From: Neorickettsia risticii str. Illinois
GTDB lineage: Bacteria > Pseudomonadota > Alphaproteobacteria > Rickettsiales > Anaplasmataceae
Length of the DNA: 64,000 bases
Reading direction: 5' to 3'
NCBI RefSeq assembly: GCF_000022525.1
Contig: NC_013009.1
Span: 372,001-436,000 of the forward strand
Shown: piece by piece, positions 1 through 10,717 of the stretch
How positions within the stretch are numbered: the first letter of the stretch is position 1
How the letters are laid out: every line of letters begins with the position of its first letter
The notes under the pieces: model-generated
Databases searched by the model: none
What the model saw: the letters and a program-made list of their open reading frames with translations, nothing else
What the model was told of the DNA's origin: nothing
Made by a program: the position numbers and the translations under genes

Positions 1-462
1 ATACACGGGATGGTTGATTTTTTAGACGGTTCTCAGCATGCTTTTATATCCTTACCAGATATGAGAATTGGTATAAATAACGCGCTTGCAGGATTGGTTG
101 ATGGTGGTTATGAGAACACCTATGCCTACGGTAGGGTTCCCTTAGTGATGAGAAAACTTACATTCTATGCCGCAAAGGAGGAAGAATTTCGAGCGCTAAA
201 ATTTCTTGGAACCGATCAAGAAATTGTTCTGAGTGCGGTAAATGATCTTGCTGTGGAGGATTTTCTTGCTGGGAAACTGGATTTTCATAGCATACCGGAC
301 TTCATTTCTTCCGGGTTGGATAGATTTCAATACAATAAAGCTGATGTAAAAAATATTGGTGATGTTTTTTCTATTTATGGTAAAGCTCAGCGTGTATGTA
401 GGAGTGGCAATAGTCGATCATTTTTCACGAAGAGGTATCACCCATTGGTATCAGGTGCGTAA
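1..462 (+). CDS. dxr: 1-deoxy-D-xylulose 5-phosphate reductoisomerase, C-terminal part
   Basis: Second step of the non-mevalonate isoprenoid pathway: NADPH-dependent conversion of DXP to MEP in the cytosol. The gene is cut by the left window edge; the reading frame is open from base 1 and about 153 codons remain. The visible part begins IHGMVDFLDGS and continues with PDMRIGINNAL, matching the family's conserved HSMV-x-DGS-x-PDMR block, followed by a helical C-terminal domain with the SAVNDLAVEDFL stretch that corresponds to the conserved N-x-ANE helix. The catalytic and NADPH-binding parts lie outside the window. No neighbour in the window belongs to the same pathway. Recognition rests on motif memory, not a search. 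Confidence 0.88.
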   Translation: MHGMVDFLDGSQHAFISLPDMRIGINNALAGLVDGGYENTYAYGRVPLVMRKLTFYAAKEEEFRALKFLGTDQEIVLSAVNDLAVEDFLAGKLDFHSIPDFISSGLDRFQYNKADVKNIGDVFSIYGKAQRVCRSGNSRSFFTKRYHPLVSGA

Positions 463-657
463 ACTTGTGCTGTAGATGTTTGTGCCTATTGCTTTTCTGA
501 GGTGCCTTTCCGTACAGCAAAAACGGACTCTCTCTCATAAGAGCTACTGGGGGCAAGATCTACTAACTTTTGTTTGTGCAGTGCTACGCTTTTTATCGGA
601 GCAGTCCATGTAAGACCTACAGTAAGTTTTTCCCTTTTATGCTAAAGAATGTGGAAA

Positions 658-2202
<1,545 letters not shown>

Positions 2203-2877
2203 ATGATGCAGGGAAAAATAGTCTTAGTGACTGGTGTGTGTAACAGGGTCGGAGCATCTATAGCGCGGAGATTTGCTTCGGAAGGGGCTTCTCTAATTTT
2301 GCCTGCAGCAGATCTATCAGATCTTGATGAGTTAAATCAAGATATAAAAAAATTGGGAGGAGAGTCAATCCTGGTTCAAGCGGATGTATTGGATGTTTCT
2401 CAGATGGAGTCGCTTAAAAATGCTATCTCGGGTACTTCAAAAAAGTTAGATGTTCTTATCTCTGCGCATTTCTATACAAGTGAGCCTAACCTCTTAGTAG
2501 ATTATGAAGTTGATGAGTGGAGAAGAATAGTGGAAGAAAATTTTTCTTTAAATTGGTATATGCTAAAGAATTTTGATGGGCTTTTGAAACGGTCTGAGCA
2601 CGGTAGAGTGGTTTTTCTTTCTCTTGAGAGAATTGTTGGAAAAAATCCTTTATACTTTTCCCCCTACGTTGCAAGCAATGCAGCTCTTGCTCAGCTTATG
2701 AAAGGGTATGCCAATGATGTTCTAAATTACGGGATGTGTGTGAATATGGTTGCCCTAGAGGGATACGAAGAGGATATTTCTGTGGAACCTCAGCCCGAAT
2801 GTGCAGAACTTTTCCTTCGGTTGAGCTCAGTACACTATAAGATCTCTGGTAGGAAGCATTATGTTTCTTATGCCTAA
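2203..2877 (+). CDS. SDR-family protein with altered active site
   Basis: Short-chain dehydrogenase/reductase fold: Rossmann opening KIVLVTGVCNRVG at residues 5-17, the acidic ADLSDLD after strand 2, the ADV adenine-pocket motif near 60-62, and a helix in the usual YxxxK position. The catalytic Lys is replaced: the motif reads YVASN (Y155, N159). The dinucleotide loop is TGxxxxVG rather than TGxxxGIG. The substrate is unknown. Start: the ATG-ATG pair at 2203/2206 is chosen because the Rossmann strand follows directly; a longer frame from 2137 adds 22 residues of no family character. It may have lost dehydrogenase activity or be a binding protein. Length (about 224 aa) is slightly short for the family. 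Confidence 0.7.
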   Translation: MMQGKIVLVTGVCNRVGASIARRFASEGASLILPAADLSDLDELNQDIKKLGGESILVQADVLDVSQMESLKNAISGTSKKLDVLISAHFYTSEPNLLVDYEVDEWRRIVEENFSLNWYMLKNFDGLLKRSEHGRVVFLSLERIVGKNPLYFSPYVASNAALAQLMKGYANDVLNYGMCVNMVALEGYEEDISVEPQPECAELFLRLSSVHYKISGRKHYVSYA

Positions 2878-2973
2878 ATTTAAATATTAATTTTGCTTGA
2901 ATTCAGCTTTTACTTAGAACTTCTTTGTTCTTTTTAAAAAGTGTCTCAGTACTGTAAGTTTTTCCTATGAATC

Positions 2974-3897
2974 GTGGAGTGTAGAATTGATCCCTCGGTT
3001 TACGCTATTCTTGATGAGTGGACAAGATGGTTAGGTAGTGTAAAGTGCTTTTCTAGTAATACATTGGTTGCCTACAGTAGAGATACAATTGCTTTTCTAG
3101 ATTTCCTTTCCACTTTTAGAGGGGAATCTGTGAATTGTGCTAGCCTGGAGGGCATAGATGATAAGGATTTGCGTGCTTGGCTTGCAAGTAGAAGAAAAAA
3201 TTCTATTTCTTTTCGCACAAATGCGAGAGCTTTGTCTTCAGTAAAGAGCTTTTTTAGGTACCTTGCAAAGCATAATGGAATTATAAACGAAGATGTCTTG
3301 GGTGTTGTATTGAGGTTTAAGCCGAATACATTACCACGTTCTCTGACTTTTAAGGAAATAATAGAATTAATTGAGAAATTTTCTTTCTTGAAAACAGGTT
3401 GGATAGTAAAGAGGAACATTGCTCTATGCTATTTGTTATATGGTTCTGGCTTGAGGATTAGTGAAGCGTTAAGTCTGACAGTTGCGGATCTTGCCAATAC
3501 TGAGATCAAGATAATGGGGAAGGGTAGTAGGGAAAGGATGATTCGGTTATTGCCCATAGTCCGTGTTGCATTAGCAGATTACATTGCTTCATGTCCGTTT
3601 CAGTTGGATGGGGGCGGTTTTCTTTTTTTGGATCGAAATGGAAACAAGCTTTGTAGGACTGCTGTAGCGGGGGCTTTTCTCTCAATCCGCAGACGATTCA
3701 ATCTGTCGAACCATATCACGCCGCACGCGCTGAGACACAGCTTTGCTACGCATTTACTTCAGGAAGGTGTTGGTGTTCGTAAAATACAAGAATTATTAGG
3801 GCACGCTTCACTTGCGAGCACTGCGGTCTATACAAAACTGAATGCTGAATCGCTCATGGAAAAGTATAGGCAATTCTGCTTGAGAGACAGGGATTGA
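2974..3897 (+). CDS. xerC: Tyrosine recombinase, XerC-like
   Basis: Site-specific recombinase that resolves chromosome dimers at dif. All catalytic residues are visible: Arg161 in GSGLRISEAL, Lys183 in MGKGSRER, His251 and Arg254 in HALRHSFATH, His277 in LLGHASL and nucleophile Tyr286 in TAVYTK. The N-terminal SAM-like core-binding domain covers residues about 10-105. The LLYGSGLRISEAL segment is closer to XerC than to XerD. 307 residues is normal. The start is GTG at 2974. It is monocistronic; a short AGCTCT/AGAGCT inverted repeat overlaps and follows the stop. No XerD partner is in the window. Confidence 0.88.
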   Translation: MECRIDPSVYAILDEWTRWLGSVKCFSSNTLVAYSRDTIAFLDFLSTFRGESVNCASLEGIDDKDLRAWLASRRKNSISFRTNARALSSVKSFFRYLAKHNGIINEDVLGVVLRFKPNTLPRSLTFKEIIELIEKFSFLKTGWIVKRNIALCYLLYGSGLRISEALSLTVADLANTEIKIMGKGSRERMIRLLPIVRVALADYIASCPFQLDGGGFLFLDRNGNKLCRTAVAGAFLSIRRRFNLSNHITPHALRHSFATHLLQEGVGVRKIQELLGHASLASTAVYTKLNAESLMEKYRQFCLRDRD

Positions 3898-4115
3898 GCT
3901 CTATCTAAGAAGAGCTGAATTGTGCAAAGTTAGTTTAATCAGGGTGCTTTTTATTTTGATGTTCCTGTTTTTTGTACACTTTTAAAGTTGGTGCGGAGAA
4001 ATAGAAGGGTTTTTTGCTCATGATAAGATGAAACGCATGGCTCGTTATCACGACGCGACTGTAAGACGTACTAAAAACCTAGACACACCGAGGCAACGCA
4101 GCCAAAACAGAGGGT

Positions 4116-4838
4116 TTAGTGAAAGTAACCATATGCGTTCTTAAAAATTTGCATTCCAGGGCCATCCTCGGGGGTTGGTAAGCACTTTCTTCTGTACTCC
4201 TCTCGAACTAGATAGTAGTCGTCAGTTTGTACGAGGGAAATCGCCCTTTCTGGATGGGGCATGGTGATCAGCATCTTTCCGCCGTACGCGGTGACCGCAG
4301 CAATTCTGTTGTAAGAACCATTAACATCCTGCTTATATCGCATGGCGACACTGACTTTCAGATTGCTCTTATCTAAGGGTAGTAATTTTCCTTCACCATG
4401 CGCAATTGGTAAACGGATTTTATGGATGCCTCTCATCCAAATAGAACCACTTTCGGGCACTTCAATGTCTTGCCATCCACATTGATACTGGTTCGACGTA
4501 TTTGCTTCAAAAGTGACTTCCAGATCCTTGATCAAACGCGTAAGTATCTGAGCGCCGTTACATATACCTATGACTAGTTTGTCTTCGTTGAGGAAATTCT
4601 CCACCCTTTCTAGTAAGGGGATAGTTTTACACGCGAATGCGTTTCCCGCGCCTGTATTATCAGCAAAAGAGAAACCACCAGGAATCGCCAGAACTTGGTA
4701 ATCGCGAAGTTTATCAGGGTTGTTGAGTAAATCATTCAAGTGCAGCATGCTTCCAGTAAAACCGGACAGCTTGAACGCCCGAAGTGTCTCATCCTCGCAA
4801 TTGAGTCCATACCCAGATAGTACAAGTACACTAGCCAT
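4116..4838 (-). CDS. purQ: Phosphoribosylformylglycinamidine synthase, glutaminase subunit
   Basis: Supplies ammonia from glutamine for the fourth step of purine synthesis (FGAR to FGAM), acting with PurL and PurS. It has a class I glutamine amidotransferase fold: IPGGFSFAD, the nucleophile Cys in GICNGAQIL, AHGEG, and the His/Glu pair in MPHPER near the C terminus. Start: the ATG at 4838 (MASVLVLSGYGLN) matches the family beginning and has GAGAAG upstream; the open frame continues to 4982 but would overlap the upstream gene's tail and adds non-conserved sequence. About 240 residues, a standalone PurQ. The N-terminal GYGLNCEDE differs from the usual FPGTNCD. Confidence 0.88.
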   Translation of the reverse strand: MASVLVLSGYGLNCEDETLRAFKLSGFTGSMLHLNDLLNNPDKLRDYQVLAIPGGFSFADNTGAGNAFACKTIPLLERVENFLNEDKLVIGICNGAQILTRLIKDLEVTFEANTSNQYQCGWQDIEVPESGSIWMRGIHKIRLPIAHGEGKLLPLDKSNLKVSVAMRYKQDVNGSYNRIAAVTAYGGKMLITMPHPERAISLVQTDDYYLVREEYRRKCLPTPEDGPGMQIFKNAYGYFH

Positions 4839-4929
4839 CTTCTTCTCAAAAATCGGAGCGTAGTGTAACACACTCACGTACAAAATACATATCGAAATAT
4901 CTAACGTTATTAGGTTGTCTTTATAGTGT

Positions 4930-7683
4930 TCATTCCCTTTGATGGGAATCGCTCTGAATTTTAGTAGCGCATGTATAGGCAATACAAGATATCAGCGCAC
5001 CGGTTAGGATACTACCAACAGCTTGTAGTGCTTCAGGGATATTTTTGAGTCTTGGTATTAAAGGAATGAGTATATAGATTATGGCTGCCAGTACTACAGC
5101 TGCAGCTGTGGCAATGAACATGTTTCTTACACGGCTAGACATTGGTAGTCCACCTTTTTTTGGCGTTGTTGCTTTATCTTTACTTCTGCTCCGCTCAAAA
5201 AATGAACTAACATTTCCCGAAAATCTTTGTAATATTCCCGGTTCAGCTTTATCTGTAGCGGTTTTGTCTGCAGGTGTATCGTCTTTTCCAGTAAACTTAC
5301 TTAAGAAGCTTTTTGGGAGAGCTGGTTCAGGAATTTTTTCTTCTTCTATGATGATTTTTAATTTGCGTCTTATTTCCTCCGCTAATCTCTGAATTTTACT
5401 CCACTCTTGAGTGAATATGTTCAATTGCATTACTATTCCCTCATCGAAGCAGTGTACCCCGTGTATTTTGGGATCTTTTTCTAGTTTAGTTTTACGGCCA
5501 CTTTCAAGAAATTGTTCACTCCATGAAAGTTTTACCGCTGGTGTAGATGCATGTTCCCCGTCGATAGTAGTTTGAGAATATCCAAGGAGAGAAAAAAGAG
5601 CTCTACCTTCTGTCTCTAAGGGTAATGTGGCTATTACTTCTTGAGCAATTATTGTTATATTTGCTTGAATGTCTGGGATCTTAGCTGCTGTTTGTGCTAC
5701 CCTGTTCATTCCTTCTTGTGTTAATTCTGTAAGGCGATCACTAGAGACCTCGCAACTGCACCAGTTGTCTACAGAGTGATGTACGTGCGTGAAGATCGGC
5801 CTATTTGGAATGATATCTTGGGTTTCTGCATTGAGTACCATCATCACCAAGGGTGCAGTTTCTGCTTTAATTTTTCCTACACTTGCATTGCAGAGCGATC
5901 TAAGCTGCGGTTGTATTTCAGCATTTGGGACGAGTTTGCAAAACTCAGCTGTGCATTGGTATTTATTCAGTGCTTCTTGTAGAGCTTTCACCAGACGTGG
6001 GAGTAAATCTTCTGGATTATGCGCATCAATAGCCATGCTGCCTCTCCCATCCGTGGCTAATGCGCACATTTCGTAGTAGTTATGTTTACGATAGATAGAT
6101 TCGTTTCTAGCGCAACAGTTACTCGTCTTAGGAAGCGTATCGACTAAACTGGCTGAAGCTCCTAAGTTGCTGTAGAGGTAATTTAATAAACATCTGGTCC
6201 AAGGCCGCTTCAATAACTCAGTCGGAACTTGAACAGCACATCTCCTCTCTACTAGATCAAATAATATTTTGAACTGGGGTGGTGGAGTGCCTCCTGAAAG
6301 TGGGGGAGTGGTGCAATCTATAATTGCCTTGAGTAAGCTATTGGCAGCTTTAAAATGTGGTGTGTATTCCAGCGAAAGTGCACATATTTCTTGAATGAAA
6401 GGGAAGCACGCACTTTCTCCGGTAGGGAAATTATTGAGCACTAGGATTGCACCTTCACCGTGGTCTTCTAATCTTACTTCTTGGTAAGGTACGCGTAATC
6501 TCGGTTCTGTAGGAGATGTCAGACTTGCGCAAAACGCATGCAAAGCCTCTCTTTGTTGAGGTGATAAAGATTCTACCTTGTAGAGGATTTGTGAGCATTG
6601 TGCCCTTTCCTCGCTAAGTGGAACAATCGATGATGCTGATGGACCAATTGCGGCTTGTGTTGCGGTGGTTGCTCCTGTGGCATAATCAGCCGCAGCGCCT
6701 CTTTCAAGAGTTCCTGGAGCTATCGGAGTCAGTGATGGGGTTGTCCCAGTAACATTCATAATTGCTCTAGCCAGGATTTGCATTAACCACGGCTCAGGAA
6801 CCCTTGCTGCGGCTATCCACTCATGTATAGCCCTATAACTTCCAAAAGGAATGCTTTTTTGGGATATATTTTCACATTTTGGTTTACCCAGATCATCTAT
6901 ATGCCTTATGAAATTTACGCTTGCATCCAGGTAACTTGCACTGACAACTACTATGCTTTCCCCTATATCTGATGAACTGACATTTACATTTTGCAATCCG
7001 AAGACGCTAGCTATTTCTGCTGCATATGCGTTTGCTAACTCCATTCCAGGTTGGATTTCTTCTTTGAGGACCTTAGCTTCTTCAGCTTTTAAAAGCTTTC
7101 GTCGGGCTTCTTCTGCACTCTCCCCTGGAAGAATTTTGTCGAGTGTTTTTGCTGCTTTTTCTACGCTTGCTTTAGCCTTTTTCTTCAATGTACTGCTGCT
7201 GGCTGCAAGACTTTGTGACCAGCGTTGAAACACCTTTCGTGCTTTCTGAAGGCGTTCTTGTTGTTGTGAATCCGGTGCGGCTTGTTGAGGAGTAGCATCT
7301 AACTGTGCAGGCTCCTCTGGTTGTGGTTCTTCTTGTTGTTGTGAATCCGGTGCGGCTTGTTGAGGAGTAGCATCTAACTGTGCAGGCTCCTCTGGTTGTG
7401 GTTCTTCTTGTTGTTGTGAATCCGGTGGGGCTTGTTGAGGAGTAGCATCTAACTGTGCAGGCTCCTCTGGTTGTGGTTCTTCTTGTTGTTGTGAATCCGG
7501 TGGGGCTTGTTGAGGAGTAGCATCTGACTGTGTAGGCTCTTCTGGTTGTGGTTCTTCTTGTTGTTGTGAATCCGGTGCGGCTTGTTGAGGAATAGCATCT
7601 GACTGTGCAGGTTCCTCTTCCTGCGAGTATTCTTCTTGTTGTGTGTGTTGAATATCCAATTCCTTTTTGTCAGGTGGTAACAT
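4930..7683 (-). CDS. Large repeat-containing protein with C-terminal membrane hairpin
   Basis: No family recognised. The 917-residue protein has four zones. Residues about 1-145 are an acidic Gln/Glu/Pro-rich segment built from 25-residue tandem repeats (QQQEEPQPEEP-type). Residues 146-210 are a charged, helix-prone Lys/Ala/Glu segment. Residues 210-770 form a Cys-containing globular region with no motif I know. The C terminus has a basic linker and then two hydrophobic segments (FIATAAAVVLAAIIYILIPL and a second near AVGSILTGALISCIAY), i.e. a membrane hairpin. There is no N-terminal signal peptide. The start ATG at 7683 has a perfect AAGGAG seven bases upstream. Repeats plus an anchor suggest a secreted or surface-exposed host-interaction protein, possibly a type IV effector; that is inference. 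Confidence 0.75.
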   Translation of the reverse strand: MLPPDKKELDIQHTQQEEYSQEEEPAQSDAIPQQAAPDSQQQEEPQPEEPTQSDATPQQAPPDSQQQEEPQPEEPAQLDATPQQAPPDSQQQEEPQPEEPAQLDATPQQAAPDSQQQEEPQPEEPAQLDATPQQAAPDSQQQERLQKARKVFQRWSQSLAASSSTLKKKAKASVEKAAKTLDKILPGESAEEARRKLLKAEEAKVLKEEIQPGMELANAYAAEIASVFGLQNVNVSSSDIGESIVVVSASYLDASVNFIRHIDDLGKPKCENISQKSIPFGSYRAIHEWIAAARVPEPWLMQILARAIMNVTGTTPSLTPIAPGTLERGAAADYATGATTATQAAIGPSASSIVPLSEERAQCSQILYKVESLSPQQREALHAFCASLTSPTEPRLRVPYQEVRLEDHGEGAILVLNNFPTGESACFPFIQEICALSLEYTPHFKAANSLLKAIIDCTTPPLSGGTPPPQFKILFDLVERRCAVQVPTELLKRPWTRCLLNYLYSNLGASASLVDTLPKTSNCCARNESIYRKHNYYEMCALATDGRGSMAIDAHNPEDLLPRLVKALQEALNKYQCTAEFCKLVPNAEIQPQLRSLCNASVGKIKAETAPLVMMVLNAETQDIIPNRPIFTHVHHSVDNWCSCEVSSDRLTELTQEGMNRVAQTAAKIPDIQANITIIAQEVIATLPLETEGRALFSLLGYSQTTIDGEHASTPAVKLSWSEQFLESGRKTKLEKDPKIHGVHCFDEGIVMQLNIFTQEWSKIQRLAEEIRRKLKIIIEEEKIPEPALPKSFLSKFTGKDDTPADKTATDKAEPGILQRFSGNVSSFFERSRSKDKATTPKKGGLPMSSRVRNMFIATAAAVVLAAIIYILIPLIPRLKNIPEALQAVGSILTGALISCIAYTCATKIQSDSHQRE
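7252..7640 (-). repeat. 75 bp tandem repeats inside a coding region
   Basis: A unit of exactly 75 bases (25 codons) is repeated about five times. The shared GTGAATCCGG word on the plus strand occurs at 7266, 7341, 7416, 7491 and 7566, each 75 apart. Copies are nearly identical in the centre and diverge at the outer copies. The period keeps frame, so copy-number change would lengthen or shorten the protein without breaking it. Confidence 0.95.
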
Positions 7684-8138
7684 CGACGTACTCCTTGTTT
7701 ATCTAGATCATAATGAAAAACCACCATCGGCCCTCGACACTGTGGAGAGTAAAGCTTTGAAATGGTACTTCTTGTATTTGATTTGGAAATCTCATTCAGC
7801 TTGTAATGCAACTAGGTGCATTATCTACTCTTTTTATGCGCTAACAGAGCAGTTGGTTTTAGCTATTTCAATACAAAGCGCAATGCAGATTAGACTAAGG
7901 TAAACCATTTTATATTAGATTTTAAGGTAAAATCCCATTTTGGAGTTACATAATGATAAATAATTTCTAATTTTTCTTTATAAATTTTTTTTAAAGACAA
8001 TTTATCGAATTGTGATATGCCGAAGACAAAACTTTATTCTGGCAAAACTGACAGGAGTTTTGTAAAAAATAAAATTCGAATGATTGCAGTAGGATTTTCA
8101 TTAAGATATATTTGTCCTGGATCTAGCGTTTTGTTTTA
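7684..8138. other. Divergent intergenic region
   Basis: 455 A+T-rich bases between the divergent repeat-protein gene and the ACP gene. It holds the strong AAGGAG site of the repeat-protein gene and a sigma-70-like promoter for ACP-fabF near 8084-8112. I see no further gene or RNA in it. Confidence 0.5.
8084..8112 (+). promoter_or_regulatory. Sigma-70-like promoter for ACP-fabF
   Basis: TTGCAG at 8084-8089 and TATATT at 8107-8112 are separated by 17 bases. The predicted transcript start near 8119 lies 20 bases before the ACP start codon. Confidence 0.5.
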
Positions 8139-8573
8139 ATGGAAGCAACACAGGAAAAACTTAGGAAGATCGTTCTTGAGCACACAGTTAAGGTCTCTGT
8201 CATGGGTGCTTTGAACCTTTCGGATGAGAAGTATGATGAAATAAAGTTGGAAACAGACCTTAGCTCTGAGCTTGGTATAGATAGTCTCGATGCTGCAGAA
8301 ATCATCATGCGCGTTGAAGAGGATCATGATCTTGAAGAGATTCCTGAAGATTATGCTAGGAAGGCGAACACAGTTAAACACATTTATGACTATCTTCTTG
8401 AGCACTGTACTAAACCGTTAGATAAGTTAATTGACTTCAGCAAGAAGGACGCTCTCTTTAATAAATTTTTGGCTAGTGTTTCTGAGTCGTTTGATTGCGA
8501 GCTTGCCAAACTTGAGACTGTTTCCAGCATGAGTGATTTAGTCTCTATGCTTATTTCCCCCTCAGCAAAGTAA
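8139..8573 (+). CDS. Acyl carrier protein with C-terminal extension
   Basis: Carries acyl chains on phosphopantetheine for type II fatty acid synthesis. Residues 1-88 are a normal ACP: acidic, with GIDSLDAAEI holding the attachment Ser49. The protein is 144 residues instead of about 80. The extra 55 residues (LDKLIDFSKKDALF onward) end in an LETVSSMSDLVSML-type helix that resembles the last helix of an ACP, so the tail may be a degenerate second carrier domain without a DSL serine. It abuts fabF with no gap (TAA directly followed by ATG), an operon that fits the role. Whether this is the housekeeping AcpP or a second carrier cannot be told here. Confidence 0.85.
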   Translation: MEATQEKLRKIVLEHTVKVSVMGALNLSDEKYDEIKLETDLSSELGIDSLDAAEIIMRVEEDHDLEEIPEDYARKANTVKHIYDYLLEHCTKPLDKLIDFSKKDALFNKFLASVSESFDCELAKLETVSSMSDLVSMLISPSAK

Positions 8574-9821
8574 ATGTCAAAGAGAGTTGTAGTAACCGGG
8601 TTGGGGTTGCTTACCTGTCTGTCCAGTAGTAGAGAAGGATCTTGGAGTCTGCTTCTTGAATCAAGGTCTGGTGTGCGGACGCTTTCTACTATAGAAACAG
8701 AGGGTCTTCCCGTTACTATAGGTGGGGAAGTATTAGAGAATGGAGAGGATGGCTTTGACTGTAAAAAATTTGGTGACCCACGAAAACATGATCGCTATAT
8801 ATTATACGGTATAGCTGCATCTAGAGAGGCAATACAACATTCGCAATTGCTGGAATATCCTTCCTTAGACAAGAGAAGGGTCGGTGTATCGATAGGTTCC
8901 GGCATAGGAGGGTTACCACTCATCGAGAAAAACTCAATTCTTCTACGTGAAGAGGGTATACGAAAGGTGAGTCCGTTTTTTATCCCGGCGAGTTTGATCA
9001 ATCTTACTTCGGGTAATGTTGCCATTGAAAATGGATTTACTGGGCCAAATGATGCCTTGGTCACTGCATGTGCAACAGGCGCTCACGCGATAGTTAATTC
9101 TTGGCGCATAATTGCCAACGATGAAGCTGATGTTATGATAGCTGGCGCTTCTGAAGGGGCTTTATGTCGAGTTGGTATAGCTGGGTTTGCAAATATGAAA
9201 GCCCTTTCGAGGCGTAATGATGAGCCGGAGAAGGCATCTAGGCCGTGGGATGTTGATAGGGACGGTTTCGTAATGAGTGATGGTGCGGGGGTTATGGTGC
9301 TCGAAGAGTATAGCCATGCAAAAAAACGTGGAGCGCGAATTTATGCTGAGTTAATGGGTTTTGGTGTTTCTGGAGATGCATATCATGTCGCTGCTCCTAA
9401 CCCGGATGGAGATGGTGCGCTTGCTGCAATGGCCTCTGCAATAAAAATGGCAGGAGTTAGACTGAACGAGATTGATTATATTAATGCACACGGAACGTCC
9501 ACACCAAATGGTGACGCTGCTGAGTTGAATGCTTTAAGGCGTTTGTTTGGCAACTCCTTAGGAATGGGTGTGTCTTCAACAAAGTCATCTATAGGGCATG
9601 CTTTAGGTGCTGCTGGTGGTATAGAAGCGGTTCTCTGTGTACTCGCTATGCGTGATTCAGTAATGCCTCCAACACTCAATTTGGATAAACCTGATGATTG
9701 TGCCAGTGGATTTAATTTGGTACCACACACGCCCCAAGAGAAAATTCTGCGGTATGTACTCTCAAATTCTTTTGGGTTCGGGGGAACTAATGCATCATTA
9801 CTGTTTGGGCAATGTTCATAA
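8574..9821 (+). CDS. fabF: Beta-ketoacyl-ACP synthase II
   Basis: Condensing enzyme that elongates acyl-ACP with malonyl-ACP. The thiolase-fold Cys-His-His set is visible: Cys166 in TACATGA, His in NAHGTSTPNGD, and His in SSIGHALGAAGG with the preceding conserved Lys in STKSS. 415 residues is the usual length. The start ATG directly follows the ACP stop codon. It is followed without gap by hemF, so ACP, fabF and hemF probably share a transcript. Confidence 0.95.
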   Translation: MSKRVVVTGLGLLTCLSSSREGSWSLLLESRSGVRTLSTIETEGLPVTIGGEVLENGEDGFDCKKFGDPRKHDRYILYGIAASREAIQHSQLLEYPSLDKRRVGVSIGSGIGGLPLIEKNSILLREEGIRKVSPFFIPASLINLTSGNVAIENGFTGPNDALVTACATGAHAIVNSWRIIANDEADVMIAGASEGALCRVGIAGFANMKALSRRNDEPEKASRPWDVDRDGFVMSDGAGVMVLEEYSHAKKRGARIYAELMGFGVSGDAYHVAAPNPDGDGALAAMASAIKMAGVRLNEIDYINAHGTSTPNGDAAELNALRRLFGNSLGMGVSSTKSSIGHALGAAGGIEAVLCVLAMRDSVMPPTLNLDKPDDCASGFNLVPHTPQEKILRYVLSNSFGFGGTNASLLFGQCS

Positions 9822-9833
9822 TTGGGGGTCTGT

Positions 9834-10673
9834 GTGTTAGGTGAGAAAAAAGATACAGCAGCTGCCTGGTTTAGGGAGTTGAGGGATCGTATAAGGGATG
9901 AGTTTATTGCTATAGAAAAGGACTTTGATCCCAATTTTCAGTCGGGTTTTGCAGTAGAATCTTGGGAACGAGAAGGCGGCGGAGGCGGTGAAATGAGTCT
10001 CATGTACGGTACTGTATTTGAGAAGATAGGTGTAAATATATCAACCGTGCATGGGATTTTCAGCGAAGACTTTGCGTCCAAAATTCCTGGTGCAGCAGAA
10101 AATGGAGGGAAGTTCTGGGCTAGTGGTATTTCATTGGTGGCGCATATGAGTTCTCCACTTGTTCCTGCAGTGCATATGAATACACGCATGATAGTTACCG
10201 ATAAATACTGGTTTGGTGGTGGTGCAGATTTGACTCCTATGTACTACAACGAGGAGGATGCAAAGAGCTTCCACGCTGAGTTTAAAGAAACGTGTGATAG
10301 ACATGATAGCAAGTATTACGATGAATTCAGTAAGTGGGCAGATGAATATTTTTACATAAAACATAGGAATGAACCTAGGGGAATAGGGGGAATATTCTAC
10401 GATTACTTAAGAACAGATGATTGGGAGAAGGATTTTGCTTTTACAAAAGATGTTGGTAAGTGCTTTCTTTCTGTATATCCAAAGATAGTGAGGAAAAATA
10501 TGCACCTCTCTTATACAAATGAGCAAAGGCAGTTTCAGCTTCTCAAGAGGGGTAGGTATGTTGAGTTTAATCTTCTATACGATAGAGGTACCGAGTTCGG
10601 GCTCAAGACAGGTGGTAATGTGAAAGCAATCCTAATGTCCTTGCCTCCTGTAGTGGAGTGGAGAGATTTTTAA
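9834..10673 (+). CDS. hemF: Oxygen-dependent coproporphyrinogen III oxidase
   Basis: Converts coproporphyrinogen III to protoporphyrinogen IX with O2, late in haem synthesis. Family signatures are plain: ESWEREGGGGGEM, AVHMNTRMI, WFGGGADLTPMY, the IGGIFYDY loop and FNLLYDRGTEFGLKTGG. About 280 residues, typical. Start: GTG at 9834 is preferred; a TTG at 9822 immediately after the fabF stop would add four residues. An aerobic enzyme fits an organism with a respiratory chain (see cycM). Confidence 0.94.
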   Translation: MLGEKKDTAAAWFRELRDRIRDEFIAIEKDFDPNFQSGFAVESWEREGGGGGEMSLMYGTVFEKIGVNISTVHGIFSEDFASKIPGAAENGGKFWASGISLVAHMSSPLVPAVHMNTRMIVTDKYWFGGGADLTPMYYNEEDAKSFHAEFKETCDRHDSKYYDEFSKWADEYFYIKHRNEPRGIGGIFYDYLRTDDWEKDFAFTKDVGKCFLSVYPKIVRKNMHLSYTNEQRQFQLLKRGRYVEFNLLYDRGTEFGLKTGGNVKAILMSLPPVVEWRDF

Positions 10674-10717
10674 AGGTAGTTTGCTATCCTTTTTCGTACA
10701 GTAGTTTAGTCTAATAC

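Noticed and set aside
4029-4145. 38-codon frame MKRMARYHDATVRR... after xerC
   Set aside because: It overlaps the end of purQ on the other strand, has a weak leader and no family I recognise. I also considered an SRP RNA here, but the GGAA tetraloop core is absent.
7252-7640. Regular 75 bp repeats as a CRISPR array
   Set aside because: The units are contiguous, keep codon frame and encode a protein repeat; there are no unique spacers.
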